Origin: Bicyclus anynana
Lineage: Eukaryota; Arthropoda; Insecta; Lepidoptera; Nymphalidae
Direction: 5' to 3'
Length of the DNA stretch: 64,000 nt
Assembly: GCF_947172395.1 (NCBI RefSeq)
Contig: NC_069097.1
Span: forward strand, 12,074,142 to 12,138,141
Made by a program: the position numbers and the translations under genes. The number at the start of each line of letters is the position of its first letter. The stretch's first letter is position 1. Below the pieces are notes generated by a model. The model had not been told where the DNA came from. It saw only the letters and a list, made by a program, of their open reading frames with translations, and did no database searches. Of this stretch, positions 10,754 to 22,464 are shown in pieces.

Positions 10754-12651
10754 CTGTCCAAAATTCAAATATAGTCATATAATCAAAAGGAATAAATGGA
10801 TAAAAATGTGCTGAAGTTTTAGAAGAGGCAGAAGAAGCATTTTTTAAATAGATATACGCCTAATAATAATTTATCATGAAAGATACAAGATTACAGAAAA
10901 TCTATTTTTTTCTAATTTAAGAAAAGATATTAGGAAACGTGTATTTTATTGACAAATTCAGAAATTTGTCAAAATATCAATAATTTCTGGTCGAAACTTG
11001 TGTTTGAAACAAAAACACTTTGATGAGGCTAATATTCAGCCAGTGATGAGCGTAAAAAGCTAAAATTTGGACGTAATGCCCCATATCTCCAATTTATCTA
11101 TTTACAACAACTTAATTAATTAGCTGCAATTTTACGGATAACTTTAGCATTTTTTCATTTTCATTTCTAAGATACACCACAAAAATCTGTAAACAACTTA
11201 GTATTTTCAGTCAACAATATATCTTGACAAAGTCAAAACTTCTAGAAAACCAACAACATTTAATGTGTATTTTTATTAAAAAAAATATGTAGCCTCAATT
11301 TAAGTCCATGAATTTCATTTTGATTTATAATATAAAGCGGTAGATACTTTTTGGAGATATTTGTTTTTTTTTGTTTCTTTGTTTCTTACGATTTAACTCA
11401 AATGTACTACACCAATTTTAAAAATTCTTTTACCTTTAGAGAGCTATGTCTTCGCCGAGTAGTAAAGGCTATATTTTATCCCCATATAACATTAACTAAG
11501 CATGTAAAACCGCATCATCTGCTAGTGATTAAATACAAAGAAGCCACAAAGATTTGCTCTCACCATTAGTGCTAAATTGAGGAAATTCAAATTGAGGAAA
11601 TTCTTAAATCCTATTAATAACACCCATTATTGTAGGTTGACTTGTTGCCAAACGCAACACCTGTTTTGGCGTTACCAAGATCACTCTTTTGTTATCATTG
11701 TGAATACAAACGCTCTGTCGTGTTTGTATTCCCAAAATAGATTCCAGTTAGGTGCATTTACAATTTACACACAAAGTTAGATTCAAAAACAACGGATGTT
11801 TAAGATTAAATCAAGCTACGTAGTATTCGTACTTCTGTTATTTTTAAACTCCATATATCATTCTGTCTTCTTTTACACACATTATTATGAAAAGGATAGC
11901 ATTTACTTTTGACAAAGATCAAAGAAGTAGTTATACTCCAGTCAAATAAGGATTTCACCTTATCTATCATTCCGAGGATCCTCTTATTTTGCTTAATTGA
12001 CTGCGGCATTTTCCATAACACACAAAATAATAATCATTTCATTAAAATTATAGAGGTAACTCACTCTAAACTTCATTTGTTTTTGTTAGTGAAGCTTGTA
12101 TTATAAAGGAAAAATCTCAAATAAAAAAATATTATTGAAAATACACTCGTTGTAAGATTCTAATCACACTTTTGCACTATTAACACTAAATTTTGACAGT
12201 AATATAAGCGATAACTACAATTACGAGTACTTTCATTGGTTGTTACTTTTTTAAGGAAAAACCAAAAGTTGATAATTATAACTGACGTGAGAAATCTAGT
12301 GCTAAAGAACGAACAGAACTTGTTAAAACTAGTTTTGGTGCATGCACTGCAAAACAAACCGTGTTCAAAAAATTCACTAAAAAGTCACTTCCAGTTATAT
12401 TAAGGGAAAAATATTACAGAAAATTAGATACTAATAGTCAATCAAAGTTAAAAACTTATGCACTCCGTCTTAAAGACATTGGTGTTAGTAGTATAACCCC
12501 GTGCTATGTCGCATGCATAGAAAAGCCCAACCGATTTACTCACCTGGCGGGTTTACTCGCAGAATAAAAATTAGTGCTGAACCCAGAAAGCGGAACGACA
12601 AGCGGAAATCGACAAAATCAAACAGAAATAAAAAAGAAAACAAAATCAGAC
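10754..12651. other. 1.9-kb intron of the supervillin-like gene
   Basis: AT-rich with no coding sequence I can support. Holds an old Helitron-like copy ending at about 11523 (CATCTGCTAG). The paired 65-71 codon frames at 11.8-12.5 kb look accidental. Confidence 0.6.
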
Positions 12652-12987
12652 CTAAACTTCTAAACTTCGAGTTCTGCCTCATTAGATGCGCTAAGGACGT
12701 ATTCTTTGCGCTCGCTGATCGAAACAGCTCCATTTTTAGTTGGAAATCGTTGTTGCGTGGGATGTCTTCGTGGGTCAGGGATTTGGACATCCTTTCGTTT
12801 TGGTCCAACGCCTCCTGAACCTGACTCGCAAGTACCGGCATCGTTCTGAGCCTAGACGCTCTGGGCACTCTCTCTTCCCTGGGTCTCGGTAATCCAGCGA
12901 CCGGAGGTTTGTGCGTCAACTTCAAGTTGAACATCTTCATTTTCTCGGACAAAGACATTTTGGCTGGGTCGTCTTCGTCTAATTTAG
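12652..12987 (-). CDS. Svil: supervillin-like gene, fifth exon seen
   Basis: The acceptor is GTGGCAG. The donor AG|GTCTGA is a little weak, but it gives a G that pairs with the AT opening the next exon to make Asp. The exon has 111 codons. It includes MSLSEKMKMFNLKLTHKPP and FQLKMELFRSASAKNTSLAH, two amphipathic basic helices, separated by a Pro/Arg-rich linker and a helix around VLASQVQEALDQNER. Short SxxEKMKxF-type helices are the best hint at a cytoskeletal adaptor role. This is an inference and not a domain match. Length 336 nt keeps the frame if skipped. Confidence 0.72.
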
Positions 12988-13394
12988 CTGCCACCGGTGA
13001 GTGAGTGCGTATATACATAAATTGTGCAGTGTTTAACAGACCCCGGGACATACATAGTCGATGACATGCAAAAAAGAAACAAAAAAGCCGACAATCAAAA
13101 GAACAGAAAGCGATATCGTCGGTACAAAATGCAATTTACGTGCCTCGTAAATAATGTTTGGACGTACAAAATGTAACATTGACAATGGACATCTAGGCTA
13201 TATAATGACAGACATTTGTGCCACTAAGTTACTAACTGTGCGTAAAGTTTGCGACTGTATAAGACCCCAAAATTGAATTTGAGCAAAGTGCATGCAGTTC
13301 TAAATAATATCCATTCTTATTACTATCAGCTCGTAGGCCTAGAATGCGTCAAAAACATACCTCGTGAAAAGACAATGTCGATCAATATCGATGC

Positions 13395-13460
13395 AGTTAA
13401 AATATTGCTCTCGCTTTCGTTCCAACGCTACGAAAGAGAGAAAGCGATATTTTTGAATCC
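13395..13460. repeat. imperfect inverted repeat
   Basis: AAAATATTGCTCTCGCTTTC is mirrored with a small gap by GAAAGAGAGAAAGCGATATT, in the intron before the 12987 exon. Confidence 0.5.
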
Positions 13461-13703
13461 GCTATTAGTAGACATTAGTCTTTCTCTCTTCTCGAGATAT
13501 GTCTTGATGCTAATCTTAGGCATACTAATGATTTACTCATGATAGATATTCGTCTATTTTTTGGTTTATGATCGAACTTTAAATTCACTGAGCAGGTAAC
13601 TGTACTTTATAATGAGAAATACTTGTAAAAATCAGCTAACTAATAACTCAGCCGCAAACTATACGTTACAGTGACTATTGATATGGATATTGTGATAGCT
13701 TAC

Positions 13704-13883
13704 CATCTTCGTCTCTGTCTAACACATTAGCGGTGCTTTTGGACGGAGTGAGAGAGAATGATTCCTCAGGGCTGATGGACTCTGGAGATGTGACCGAGGC
13801 TGTCTGTGCTTTGAACCGCTCCGTCACTGGGGGCCCCTCCTTTACCTTAGAGCGACTGTGACGAATCAGCGGTTTTGGTTGAC
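13704..13883 (-). CDS. Svil: supervillin-like gene, fourth exon seen (180 nt)
   Basis: The exon is bounded by ATTCCAG and G|GTAAGC. It begins with GT, which with the previous G makes Gly, has 59 codons and ends with G. The translation runs QPKPLIRHSRSKVKEG, then PPVTERFKAQTASVTSPESI, then SPEESFSLTPSKSTANVLDR and DED. It is basic first, then Ser/Pro-rich with several S/T-P sites, which are possible proline-directed phosphorylation sites. It is too short to stand out as an open frame; it was found from splice sites and phase. Both junctions match its neighbours exactly. Confidence 0.7.
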
Positions 13884-14289
13884 CTGGAATATGAAAAGCA
13901 TATGAGGGTGAGTCATGACGGAATACAGTAATTCATATCACAAAGACAAATCAATAATTTTGCTGGGATGAAAAGTAACCGCAGCGCATTTACTCCTTTA
14001 CAATATTAGTGTGACATTTGATTACTTAATGGTGGAGCCATTTTTAGGGGATCGGATCCGTAAAAAACTTAACTTTATATATCTGCCCATCTGTCTAAGT
14101 GTCCGCTAGTATATCGAGACCTTTTATGTTATTATAAAGTGTGGATTGTACATTTATAATTTTTCATAATTAATGACATTGCCTTTTATAATACCTAATC
14201 ATTTACATATTGTACGCCTTAAAGATTTCTCTCGTTTTGGATTTTCAAACACTATTCTACTTTACAATGTTTACGAATTATCAGCAAGT

Positions 14290-14384
14290 TATATATACTA
14301 TATTTTTATCCCCTAGGATTCACCATATTTTTGCATACACCCAAATGGAAATCACGCGGGTGAAACCACGCGGTATCTGCTAGT
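14290..14384 (+). mobile_element. Helitron-like 3' end fragment
   Basis: ATCACGCGGGTGAAACCACG then GGTATCTGCTAG, the hairpin and CTAG terminus of the first Helitron family. Confidence 0.6.
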
Positions 14385-14598
14385 ATAACATCAATACATT
14401 TTGTGTATTCATATATGTATTGTATCAGTGAGCTGATATTTATGAAATCCAAACGATATAGCATCATTATGTTAACTCAATTCAATATGTATTAAACATG
14501 CTGACAAGATTTTGGATTTTGAACCTAATAGCTTTTTTACACTATTTTTGCAATTTTCACTATAAATTATAGAAAAAATGCAAACAGTAAGCTGTAAA

Positions 14599-14780
14599 TC
14601 TATAGTACTAATATTATAAACAGGGAACGTTTGTGGTGTTGTAGGGGGTAATCTCTAGATCTACTCAACCGATTTTAAAAATTCTTTTACCATTAAAAAT
14701 CCACGTTATTCGTTATAATTTATTCCCATATTTCCACGGGAAAGAAAACTACGCGGGTGAAACCGTGGCGCTTCTAATAG
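14599..14780 (+). mobile_element. old non-autonomous Helitron-like element
   Basis: TCTATAGTACTAATATTATA start, TACGCGGGTGAAACCGTGGC before a mutated CTAATAG end. Same layout as 2899-3089. Confidence 0.65.
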
Positions 14781-14999
14781 TATGCAATGTGTTTATTTAT
14801 GTTTTTAAACAAAGTTTCAACTTCAGTGTGGGTGCACTGTTACCTACGCCATTACAAATTAAATGCCCATTGGACAGCAAAATATACTCTAATGTATTTT
14901 GAAATTTCATGCCAAACGTTTTTCTTCTAATATTTTCCAAACACGTGTTGAAAAATAACTCGTATGGCCGTGACCTGTGATTTCTTTGCAAATGTCCTA

Positions 15000-15567
15000 A
15001 AACCGGTCAAGTGCGAGCCGGGTTCACGCACGAAGTGTTCCGTACCATTTTCTATGAAAACGGACAGAATAAAATAAATATTATTTTCTTCTGTCCGTTT
15101 TTATTGCTTGCTTTTTATTGCTTGTCGGAGCAGGCGAAGGTGCTGTGCATTTTGTTATTTAACATAAGACTATCCGGAATAATTTTTGCTATATGTATAT
15201 TGTAGAAATAGTGTATTTAGTTAGTTATAGTCTAAAATTGTTATAATATTACAGAGCGATATTATCACTCTGTGATAAAGCTTCTCATTAAAGATTAAAA
15301 TTAAAATATTTCTTAAATACTTATTTTATTCTGTTTTTTAGGTATTTTTGTTATGGTGGAAACATAAATACATCATGTGTATTTTATTGCCAGTTTAATA
15401 ATATTTTCAAATTCTGTTTGCAATAAAAATTTATCTAAAAACTGCAAAAAATTTACCTGACTAATTATTACAGTTTTTGAAATACAGCTTATTGACAGAC
15501 AAACGGACGGATAACTGAGTCTCAGTAATAGAGTCCCGTATTACTATTAGGCTACGGAACCATAAAA
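15000..15567 (+). mobile_element. unclassified interspersed element (AAGTGCGAGCCGGGTTCACG)
   Basis: Opens with GTCAAGTGCGAGCCGGGTTC and GAAGTGTTCCGTACCA and closes with GACAGACAAACGGACGGATA and GGCTACGGAACC. A fragment with the same opening lies at 47040. No coding capacity is visible. Confidence 0.5.
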
Positions 15568-15583
15568 AATAAAGATTAATCAC

Positions 15584-15859
15584 CTTTGGCTTGTTGTTGG
15601 AGTTGTTGCCACATGCTAGCACGGGCGACCACGCTGTTGCTCTTCACCAAGCCCAAAGCGAATCCTGACCGGTCATTGCTGTCCTCATCGCTTCCCCTAT
15701 CGTCGGAACTCCTCAGGGCTTCATTCTCCGTGGACTTCCTCACGCGATCCATATTAAAAATGATATTCTGATCGATAGATGTCGACGACCAATCGTTGCT
15801 GCTGTTCGAAGCGTGGTTGTCGTGTATTTCCTGACTCTCGATCAAACCCAACTCCTCGC
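15584..15859 (-). CDS. Svil: supervillin-like gene, third exon seen (length multiple of three)
   Basis: The acceptor is TTTCCAG and the donor is AAAG|GTGATT. The exon begins with GC, which joins the previous G to give Gly, holds 91 codons and ends with G. The product starts EELGLIESQEIHDNHASN and is acidic and Ser-rich, ending in a Gln-rich helix-like segment (MWQQLQQQAK). At 276 nt with the same phase on both sides, it could be skipped without a frameshift. No known domain is visible. Its place in the gene rests on phase, strand and composition shared with its neighbours. Confidence 0.75.
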
Positions 15860-16370
15860 CTGGAAATCGATAAATTCGTTATTAGTCCCGAGCACGAACC
15901 GAAATAGACATACACTAAATACAATATCGCGTGTACGAAAATTAACCGCGGTGTTACGCCGCCGGCTAAAATAAAGACCAACTCAATACAACATAATACA
16001 AATTTGTTTTGCGGCGATAATTTTACATCAACTGGTATGGGGCGACAATGATTATGCATGTCACATTGACCTAAATAAATGGAGTGAAAGACATCAACAA
16101 GGTCTCAGTTTATTTCGATATCGGATCGGTAAAACCTAATTTCGTCAAATAATATAAACAAACATCGAGCAATGCATATCGAGTGTTTAGATACATTCCA
16201 TGTGTTTCCTTTATGACGCCGTTACAGTAAGCTTTGATTGCCCGCGTACTGAATAAGTCAAAAGTTGTTTTCGACGTACACTCATACACGCGCGTTAAAA
16301 ATACATTTAATGTTCCAAACTGACCAATTGTTGTGCCGGTGAATAATGATTCGTGTGTATAGGTACTGAC

Positions 16371-16825
16371 CAGAATGTGGTCCAGAGTCGCGAGACGACG
16401 CCCGGTTGTACACTCCACTGTCGCAAGACACGTTCAGGCTCCAATTGTCGGCCTCCGCTTGATTGCTCTCGTCCTCATCGAGGGCACGACTGTCTTCGTC
16501 TAACGCGATGCGTACTTTGTTTACTTCTTGCTCGATCTCGTCCAGCGTAGACTGTTTCTCATTGGCGATCTTTTCGAGCTCTAGAAACGTTGCCTCGCCG
16601 AAGCTGTCCTTAGCCTTAACATACTCCAAGGCGTTGACTGGCAGATTCTCACCGTAAAGGTTGCTATCGTACGTGGGAGAGTCAACGTAAGCGAAAGGGT
16701 CCCGCTCGGGTTCCCCCACGTATGGGCCCCGCTCTGAAAGCACAGCACCGGACTCGACGAGACGGCTCGGAAAACTACAGCCCGCGATGCCGATCGCTTG
16801 GAAATTCGCTTGGCTCGGCTCCAAA
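16371..16825 (-). CDS. Svil: supervillin-like gene, second exon seen
   Basis: The acceptor is TTTCACAG and the donor is CTG|GTCAGT. The exon starts with one base (T), which joins the AG left by the 22465 exon to make Ser. It holds 151 codons and ends with one base (G). The stretch at about residues 75-125 (LELEKIANEKQSTLDEIEQE and what follows) has heptad-like spacing and high charge, consistent with a coiled coil. The rest is acidic and disordered, with Tyr- and Pro-containing segments (GPYVGEPERDPFAYVDSP). The 5.6-kb intron before it is the largest between the exons found here. The reading frame is open only in this phase across the whole exon, which supports the splice call. Confidence 0.75.
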
Positions 16826-17394
16826 CTGTGAAATGAGAAAAGAAACGCTTTAATACAGAGCACAGACGTTCGTAAGACAGAGACGGTCGCAGTATTAGTT
16901 CACCTTCATATATTTCGATGATTTATAGCGCGAGTGATCTGGACTGGCAGCCTTGTTCATGGAGTTAAGGGAGCTTTTCAATGATTAGAGTAGTGTATTC
17001 TTAATATAGCTGTCCAATCTGTACAAATCATGATGACTTGTACCCAAACATCTCCAGAACTCTATTGCTATTTTCACGTTCTTGCGTGGAGTTATTAGGT
17101 CAAAGGTTCTATAGCGATGGAGTATTCTGTAATAAAATTCGTCTGAAGAAGCACTCCTACCATGCTAATTCCTACTCACAAGCAGCATTGCTGAGTTCCG
17201 GTGAGGTGAGTTAAGGTTGCCAGTGTAATTACAGGCACATGATTAGCATCTCCTCAGGTTGATGGACACAGGGCAGTACTAAGTAGGACGTATTCCTTGC
17301 ATGCCCTGCGAAGTATTCCTCTGTTGCGATGGTTTTCCACAATCGGTAGAACCATCGGTCAACTGATTCTTGGTCCGTCAAATACTATTAGAAA

Positions 17395-17505
17395 TCTATA
17401 CTAATATTTTATAGAAGAAAGATTTGACTATGTGTTTGTTTGCATTGAAAAGGCTCTGAAACTACTGGACCGATTTGGACCGATTTAAAAAATGATGCAA
17501 TACTA
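17395..17505 (+). mobile_element. Helitron-like 5' fragment
   Basis: TCTATACTAATATTTTATAG then GAAACTACTGGACCGATTTG, cut before the 3' half. Confidence 0.65.
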
Positions 17506-18118
17506 AATAAGTTTAAGTAGGTACACTTTCAAAGTGTCCTGGTGAAAAAGTAAGTATTCTAGATATACCAGCCAAGATTATAACTGATGGAAACTGATAT
17601 TTTCATCAATTCGATAGGAAAACCTATTATTTCACCAGGACTTAACGTCATAGAGAATAGACTACATGTATGATGATTGATGATAGTGATGACGAACAGA
17701 GTAAACCCGAGTAAGATATTAACCAAGTTCACTTTTAATTTTAAATATTATCCAAACAATATAATTCTGAGATTGTAATGTTAATAAAAACATGTTGTTT
17801 TCATCAAGACTTCTGCATAAAACTTTGCAGACACAAACCACAGGTACACAAATTGTGAGTCAATTGTGCAAACGTAACATTAAACATATGTATGTTTCAA
17901 ATGAAATGATTTCCACTATTTTTGTACATGAAGAAACTTCGAGAAAACCGACTTTTAAAGACCAAACACCTGGCCGATACAAATACAATGAATATTTCAT
18001 GAAACACGAAATATCAATGTAAGATTGGGGAGCAAAAACAAAACTTACAGATACAAAGAAACAAACTTGGAGGACAGAAAAATATATTTGTAAGATTCAG
18101 ACTTCGGTATATTCTAGA

Positions 18119-18230
18119 CTAGCGGACGCCCGCGACTTCGTCCGCGTGGATATCAGTTTTTCACAAATCCCGCGGGAACTGTCAAACAAACAAACTAACA
18201 AACTCTTCAGCTTTATAATATTAGTGTAGA
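18119..18230 (-). mobile_element. short Helitron-like element, both ends present
   Basis: CTAGCGGACGCCCGCGACTT at the left and CTTTATAATATTAGTGTAGA at the right: a 112-base internally deleted copy in reverse orientation. Confidence 0.75.
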
Positions 18231-18282
18231 TTCAGATCTAAGTAATAGTGAATAGTGAGCCCTTGTTAGAGAGAGAGGTTTT

Positions 18283-18612
18283 GACGGCCACCGTGGCGCA
18301 GTGGTATGCGCGGTGGATTTACAAGTCGGAGGTCCTGGGTTCGATCCCCGGCTGAGCCGATTGGGATTTTCTTAATTGGTCCAGGTCTGGCTGGTGGAAG
18401 GTTTTGGCCGTGGCTAGGTACCACCCTACCGGCAAAGACGTACCGCCAAGCGATTTAGCGATCCGGTACGATGCCGTGTAGAAACCGAAAGGGGTGTGGA
18501 TTTTCATCCTCCTCCTAACAAGTTAGCCCGCTTCCAGCTCAGACTGCATTATCACTTACCATCAGATGAGATTGTAGTCAAGGGCTAACTTGTATAAAAC
18601 TAAAAAAAAAAC
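18283..18612 (+). mobile_element. tRNA-derived SINE, family 1
   Basis: The tRNA-like head has box A (GTGGCGCAGTGGTATGCGCG) and box B (GGTTCGATCCC), followed by a ~230-base body ending in CAAGGGCTAACTTGTATAAA and an A-rich tail. Other copies: 27420, 58061 (+), 53238, 49056, 61328 (-). Confidence 0.88.
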
Positions 18613-19322
18613 AAAAACTAAAGATTTTGGCCACGGGTTGTTACCAACAAAGCCGACAAACACAATATTTAACTTTCGATCATCTGGTGATAATGACCTT
18701 TGTTGTTGAATCAATGAAGTTAATGGAATAGTTATTTTTGGAGATTACCAAACTCTACTGTCTAGGACAGCCAGCGAAATTTGGCCGTTATTGGTCGACA
18801 AATTGTGTCGTTCTAGAGTTGTAATTGCCATTTCATCTCTTATACTTTTTTAAATGTTTTAAGCTCAAACATGGCGTGATGCAAATCTAAGGCCTATAGA
18901 TAGTTACGTAGCGAATCTCACACTTATGTTTCCACAAAAACAAAGCCAAAGCCGCTATTGGTCGAATGTCTTTCTCTCATTTCGAAATATGCCGTGGTGC
19001 GCATCTAAGGCCCACAAATACACAGCGAAACGATAATATATCTTCCCAAAAAACAAAGCTGAAACAACATCGTAGCGCACATAGAAACCATTAAAGAGAT
19101 TATAGAGCATCAATTAAGGGCATCTAGAAGTGACCGCATCAGATGTTCAGGTCATAAAACTCTGGATGAGTGCTGCGAAACACAACAGAGCCAGAAATAG
19201 TGTTGACCCAGTAACGACTGGAGAGCTTATTTTCGTCATCAACATGCCGCTCTCGACTAGCACTGTAGTTTAGTCTATACCAATAAACGTTTACATCGAT
19301 GTAAAGAAAGAAACATAATAAG

Positions 19323-19482
19323 TCATCATCATCATTATCAACCCATATTCGCCTCACTACTGAGCTCGAGTCTCCTCTCTGAATGAGAGGGGTTAGGCTA
19401 ATAGTCCACCACGCTGGCCCAATGCGGATTGACAGACTTCACACATGCAGAGAATTAAAAAAATTATCTGGTGTGTTCACCC
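19323..19482 (-). mobile_element. tRNA-derived SINE, family 2, truncated
   Basis: Starts at the ATC-rich 3' end (CATCATCATCATTATCAACC) and covers the CTCGAGTCTCC and CCACGCTGGCCCAATGCGG blocks; the tRNA-like head is missing. Confidence 0.75.
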
Positions 19483-22464
19483 TTTGGTGACAAAAGATTA
19501 AAAATGTCTACAATTTCCATCTACGACTACGCAACCTACTCAACCATAGAATTATTCAGACCAAACTTCTCAATTTTTAATAAGTACGTCCTATAAACTC
19601 TTTGAATCTACTGTGATACAAGGACATTTAAATTACCTTTAATCATGGAGGGAAAATACTATGAAGTCGGTGCTGGCGTATACAGTGTGAGATAAAAAAA
19701 TCCATATTACCGATGAAAGGTTATGTTTGGATGTTTTCACTCACCACGGCTATTACAGCCAAGTATACTGCTAAATAATATTGTCTGTAATCGTTATAAA
19801 ACTATACTCTTAAAACTTTAAGTTTTCTCAAGCAAAACTCGAAACACGAAAAAGTACAGAATACCCATACGATAATGGAGACAAAACACTTAAGTCTCGT
19901 CCTGCTCGCACCTTAATAATTTCTCAATCGCTCTTGATATTATTTTTTAATAGCCCGTCTACATATTCTTGTCTATGCCTTTAATAAATAATAAATTAAT
20001 CAAATAAGCGTACCTGCTACTATAACAAAACATAATTACTGACTAACAAATATACGGTTCCCCACTTCAACACGCCATAATTGTTTGAAATGAATTGCAC
20101 CAGAATACACAGTAGACGATTTAAACAATGTGACAGCAAAACAAAAACGCGACCAAAGACACATTGCAATGTTTAAGATAAATATAAAATTAACATAAAC
20201 TCGTTCCACGCAACTGAAACCCATAGAGCAAAACAACATACTAACAGTTATTTTAAAGCATATAAAATTTGTAAGTAATAAAAAAAATAATCGTTTTGTT
20301 TTTTTTTTTTTAATATATCACAGTAAATTAAAATTTGAACATCCTGTGTTTATCCATACATATACAGAGTGAGTTTCATTGTTTATTATTTACCTACGCT
20401 TTCACGGCTAAGCCACTATTTTAATAATTACACCATTTTAATAAACACCTATTTTAATAATTCTTTTCTAGATGCAAAATTAAATTATCAGCGAGTACCA
20501 CTGGCAAATTTTTATCCCCGTGGGAATACGGGATCGGAAACTATTGGTCTATTGTCGTATCCACTCCTAATACAGTCTTTCCTGACTAGTTGGAGGGAAA
20601 TGGGAATATTGGTCATATTTTAGAATATGGCAAATATTCTTTAAAAAAAACACTATGCGGGTGAAACGCAGGGCGTAATTGTATAACTCGTACGCATTAC
20701 TTGACACCTGTCTATCAAAGACAATCAAAGAAACAAAGTAGAAACATCATTCAAGCGAGGTGTCAAGTGAATCCGCACGAGCTGTAATATTATGACTTGT
20801 GACATGTTGTTTATTGTCTGCTGATCATAATATAATAACGTAACTAAAAGTTGTCAATTAATTAGGTGTTGTTAATTAAAACGTCGTGTTTTTTTTTTTT
20901 AATTTATATTTTCCACTCGTTCCGCTCTACTTTTAAAAAGATGAACGGTTACTAAACATCCAAAAAAACTGTGCGATATCGTAAACTCTAATCATTTTCG
21001 GCATTATTTATCGGACATTTGAACATCGTCATGTTTCAACTAATTTATACAAACCGTATATTATAATATGCCGTATACTATAATATATATGTTAGTAACC
21101 GGACGCACGGACGTACGGTGCAAAAATTTTGAAAATCTTTTCAATGGTTCAGCCGTGAAAGCATAAAAATTAAAACTCACACCGTGTTTATATTTACAAG
21201 TTTATATACAATTAATAATAAACAGTTTAAAATGAGGTATAATAAACAAGTCTAGAATATAATCGTTTTTTTTTCAATATACGAATCACTTACAACTTAG
21301 AATTCGGCCATTTTTCCAAAAACCGGAACATGGTAATAACACACAATTTTCCACAAAGATGCACCAATTTAGATACACGCAGCAACTATACTGATAATGA
21401 TTGAAACAGTGAACCGAACCTAAGCGATGATGTCAGAACAGAACTCGCACAAAATTAGCGTGCTATGTTTACCAACATTATGAAACAGCAATTAGATATC
21501 TTATCAGATGATTAACAACACTTATCCAGTGGGCAAAAATAAATATTTGGACCTTATGTCCAACTTATATGATGTTACAAGACATATCCTAACCTATGAG
21601 AGATTTCTACATCTATTTGTTATCATTATCGCTATTATAAATATTATTGGAATTAATGAAATGAATTGCACAATATTAAGACTATTTAATATTGTTAAAC
21701 GGTAAAAACAAAATAAAAATAGTCTCCAAGGCTAAAGGGTGTAACGACTAATTTCCCGACTGTGGGCTGAAATCTTTTACGAAAGTTCTTGGAAGTAATT
21801 AAAGCTCAATACCTATTTAATTTGACCCAAGATTTCATGAATCGATGCCACTTAAGCTAGAGGGAAATAACCTATGAGCAATTAAAAATATGTTTGATTT
21901 TCAAAAAAAGTAAACTGATGTAAGGAAATTGCAATAGCATATAATATTTTAAATAGCGTTTAATATTTTTTGTTGTACTTTATTTTTAACTATAAATGTC
22001 TTAAGGCTTCGCGAAATTTACATATTTTAATTTTATCAAATAATTACAGCGCGTCGTGTTATTATTTAATGAAAATCAAAACACTGGAAACAGAATCACC
22101 AAAACTTTTGATAGATGCCCACGCTTCGCATTTTCTCATCAAAATAATGGCGAGATGCCAAGATTTTGCTTCTACCTCAACAACAATCGAGACAAAGCGT
22201 TATCAACCTTTATACAATGAAATTGACATTAAAATATGCCACCGATTATCAAAACGGGGGAGTAAAAATTATAAATGAAGTTTGTCGTTATTGTGATCAG
22301 TAAATCTTGTTGCTGAAGAAAATATATTTGCACGGAAGGTGATAATGAATGCAGAAGAAGAAATATCAGCTACATATTGTAATACATGAGTCACGAACTG
22401 ATATTATTAGAATTTGTAATGCGCCTGGGATAAGTAGACATTTTAGATATTCCAAATGTCTTAC

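Larger units (their letters stand above)
16826..22464. other. 5.6-kb intron of the supervillin-like gene
   Basis: It contains the Helitron pieces at 17395 and 18119, the SINEs at 18283 and 19323, and a Helitron-like remnant near 20,500-20,680. I found no further coding exon; the flanking exons join in phase without one. Confidence 0.6.

Noticed and set aside
18286..18359. tRNA gene at the head of the SINE
   Set aside because: A and B boxes are present, but the same head with the same body recurs in five other places and the cloverleaf arms do not pair well; it is a SINE promoter.
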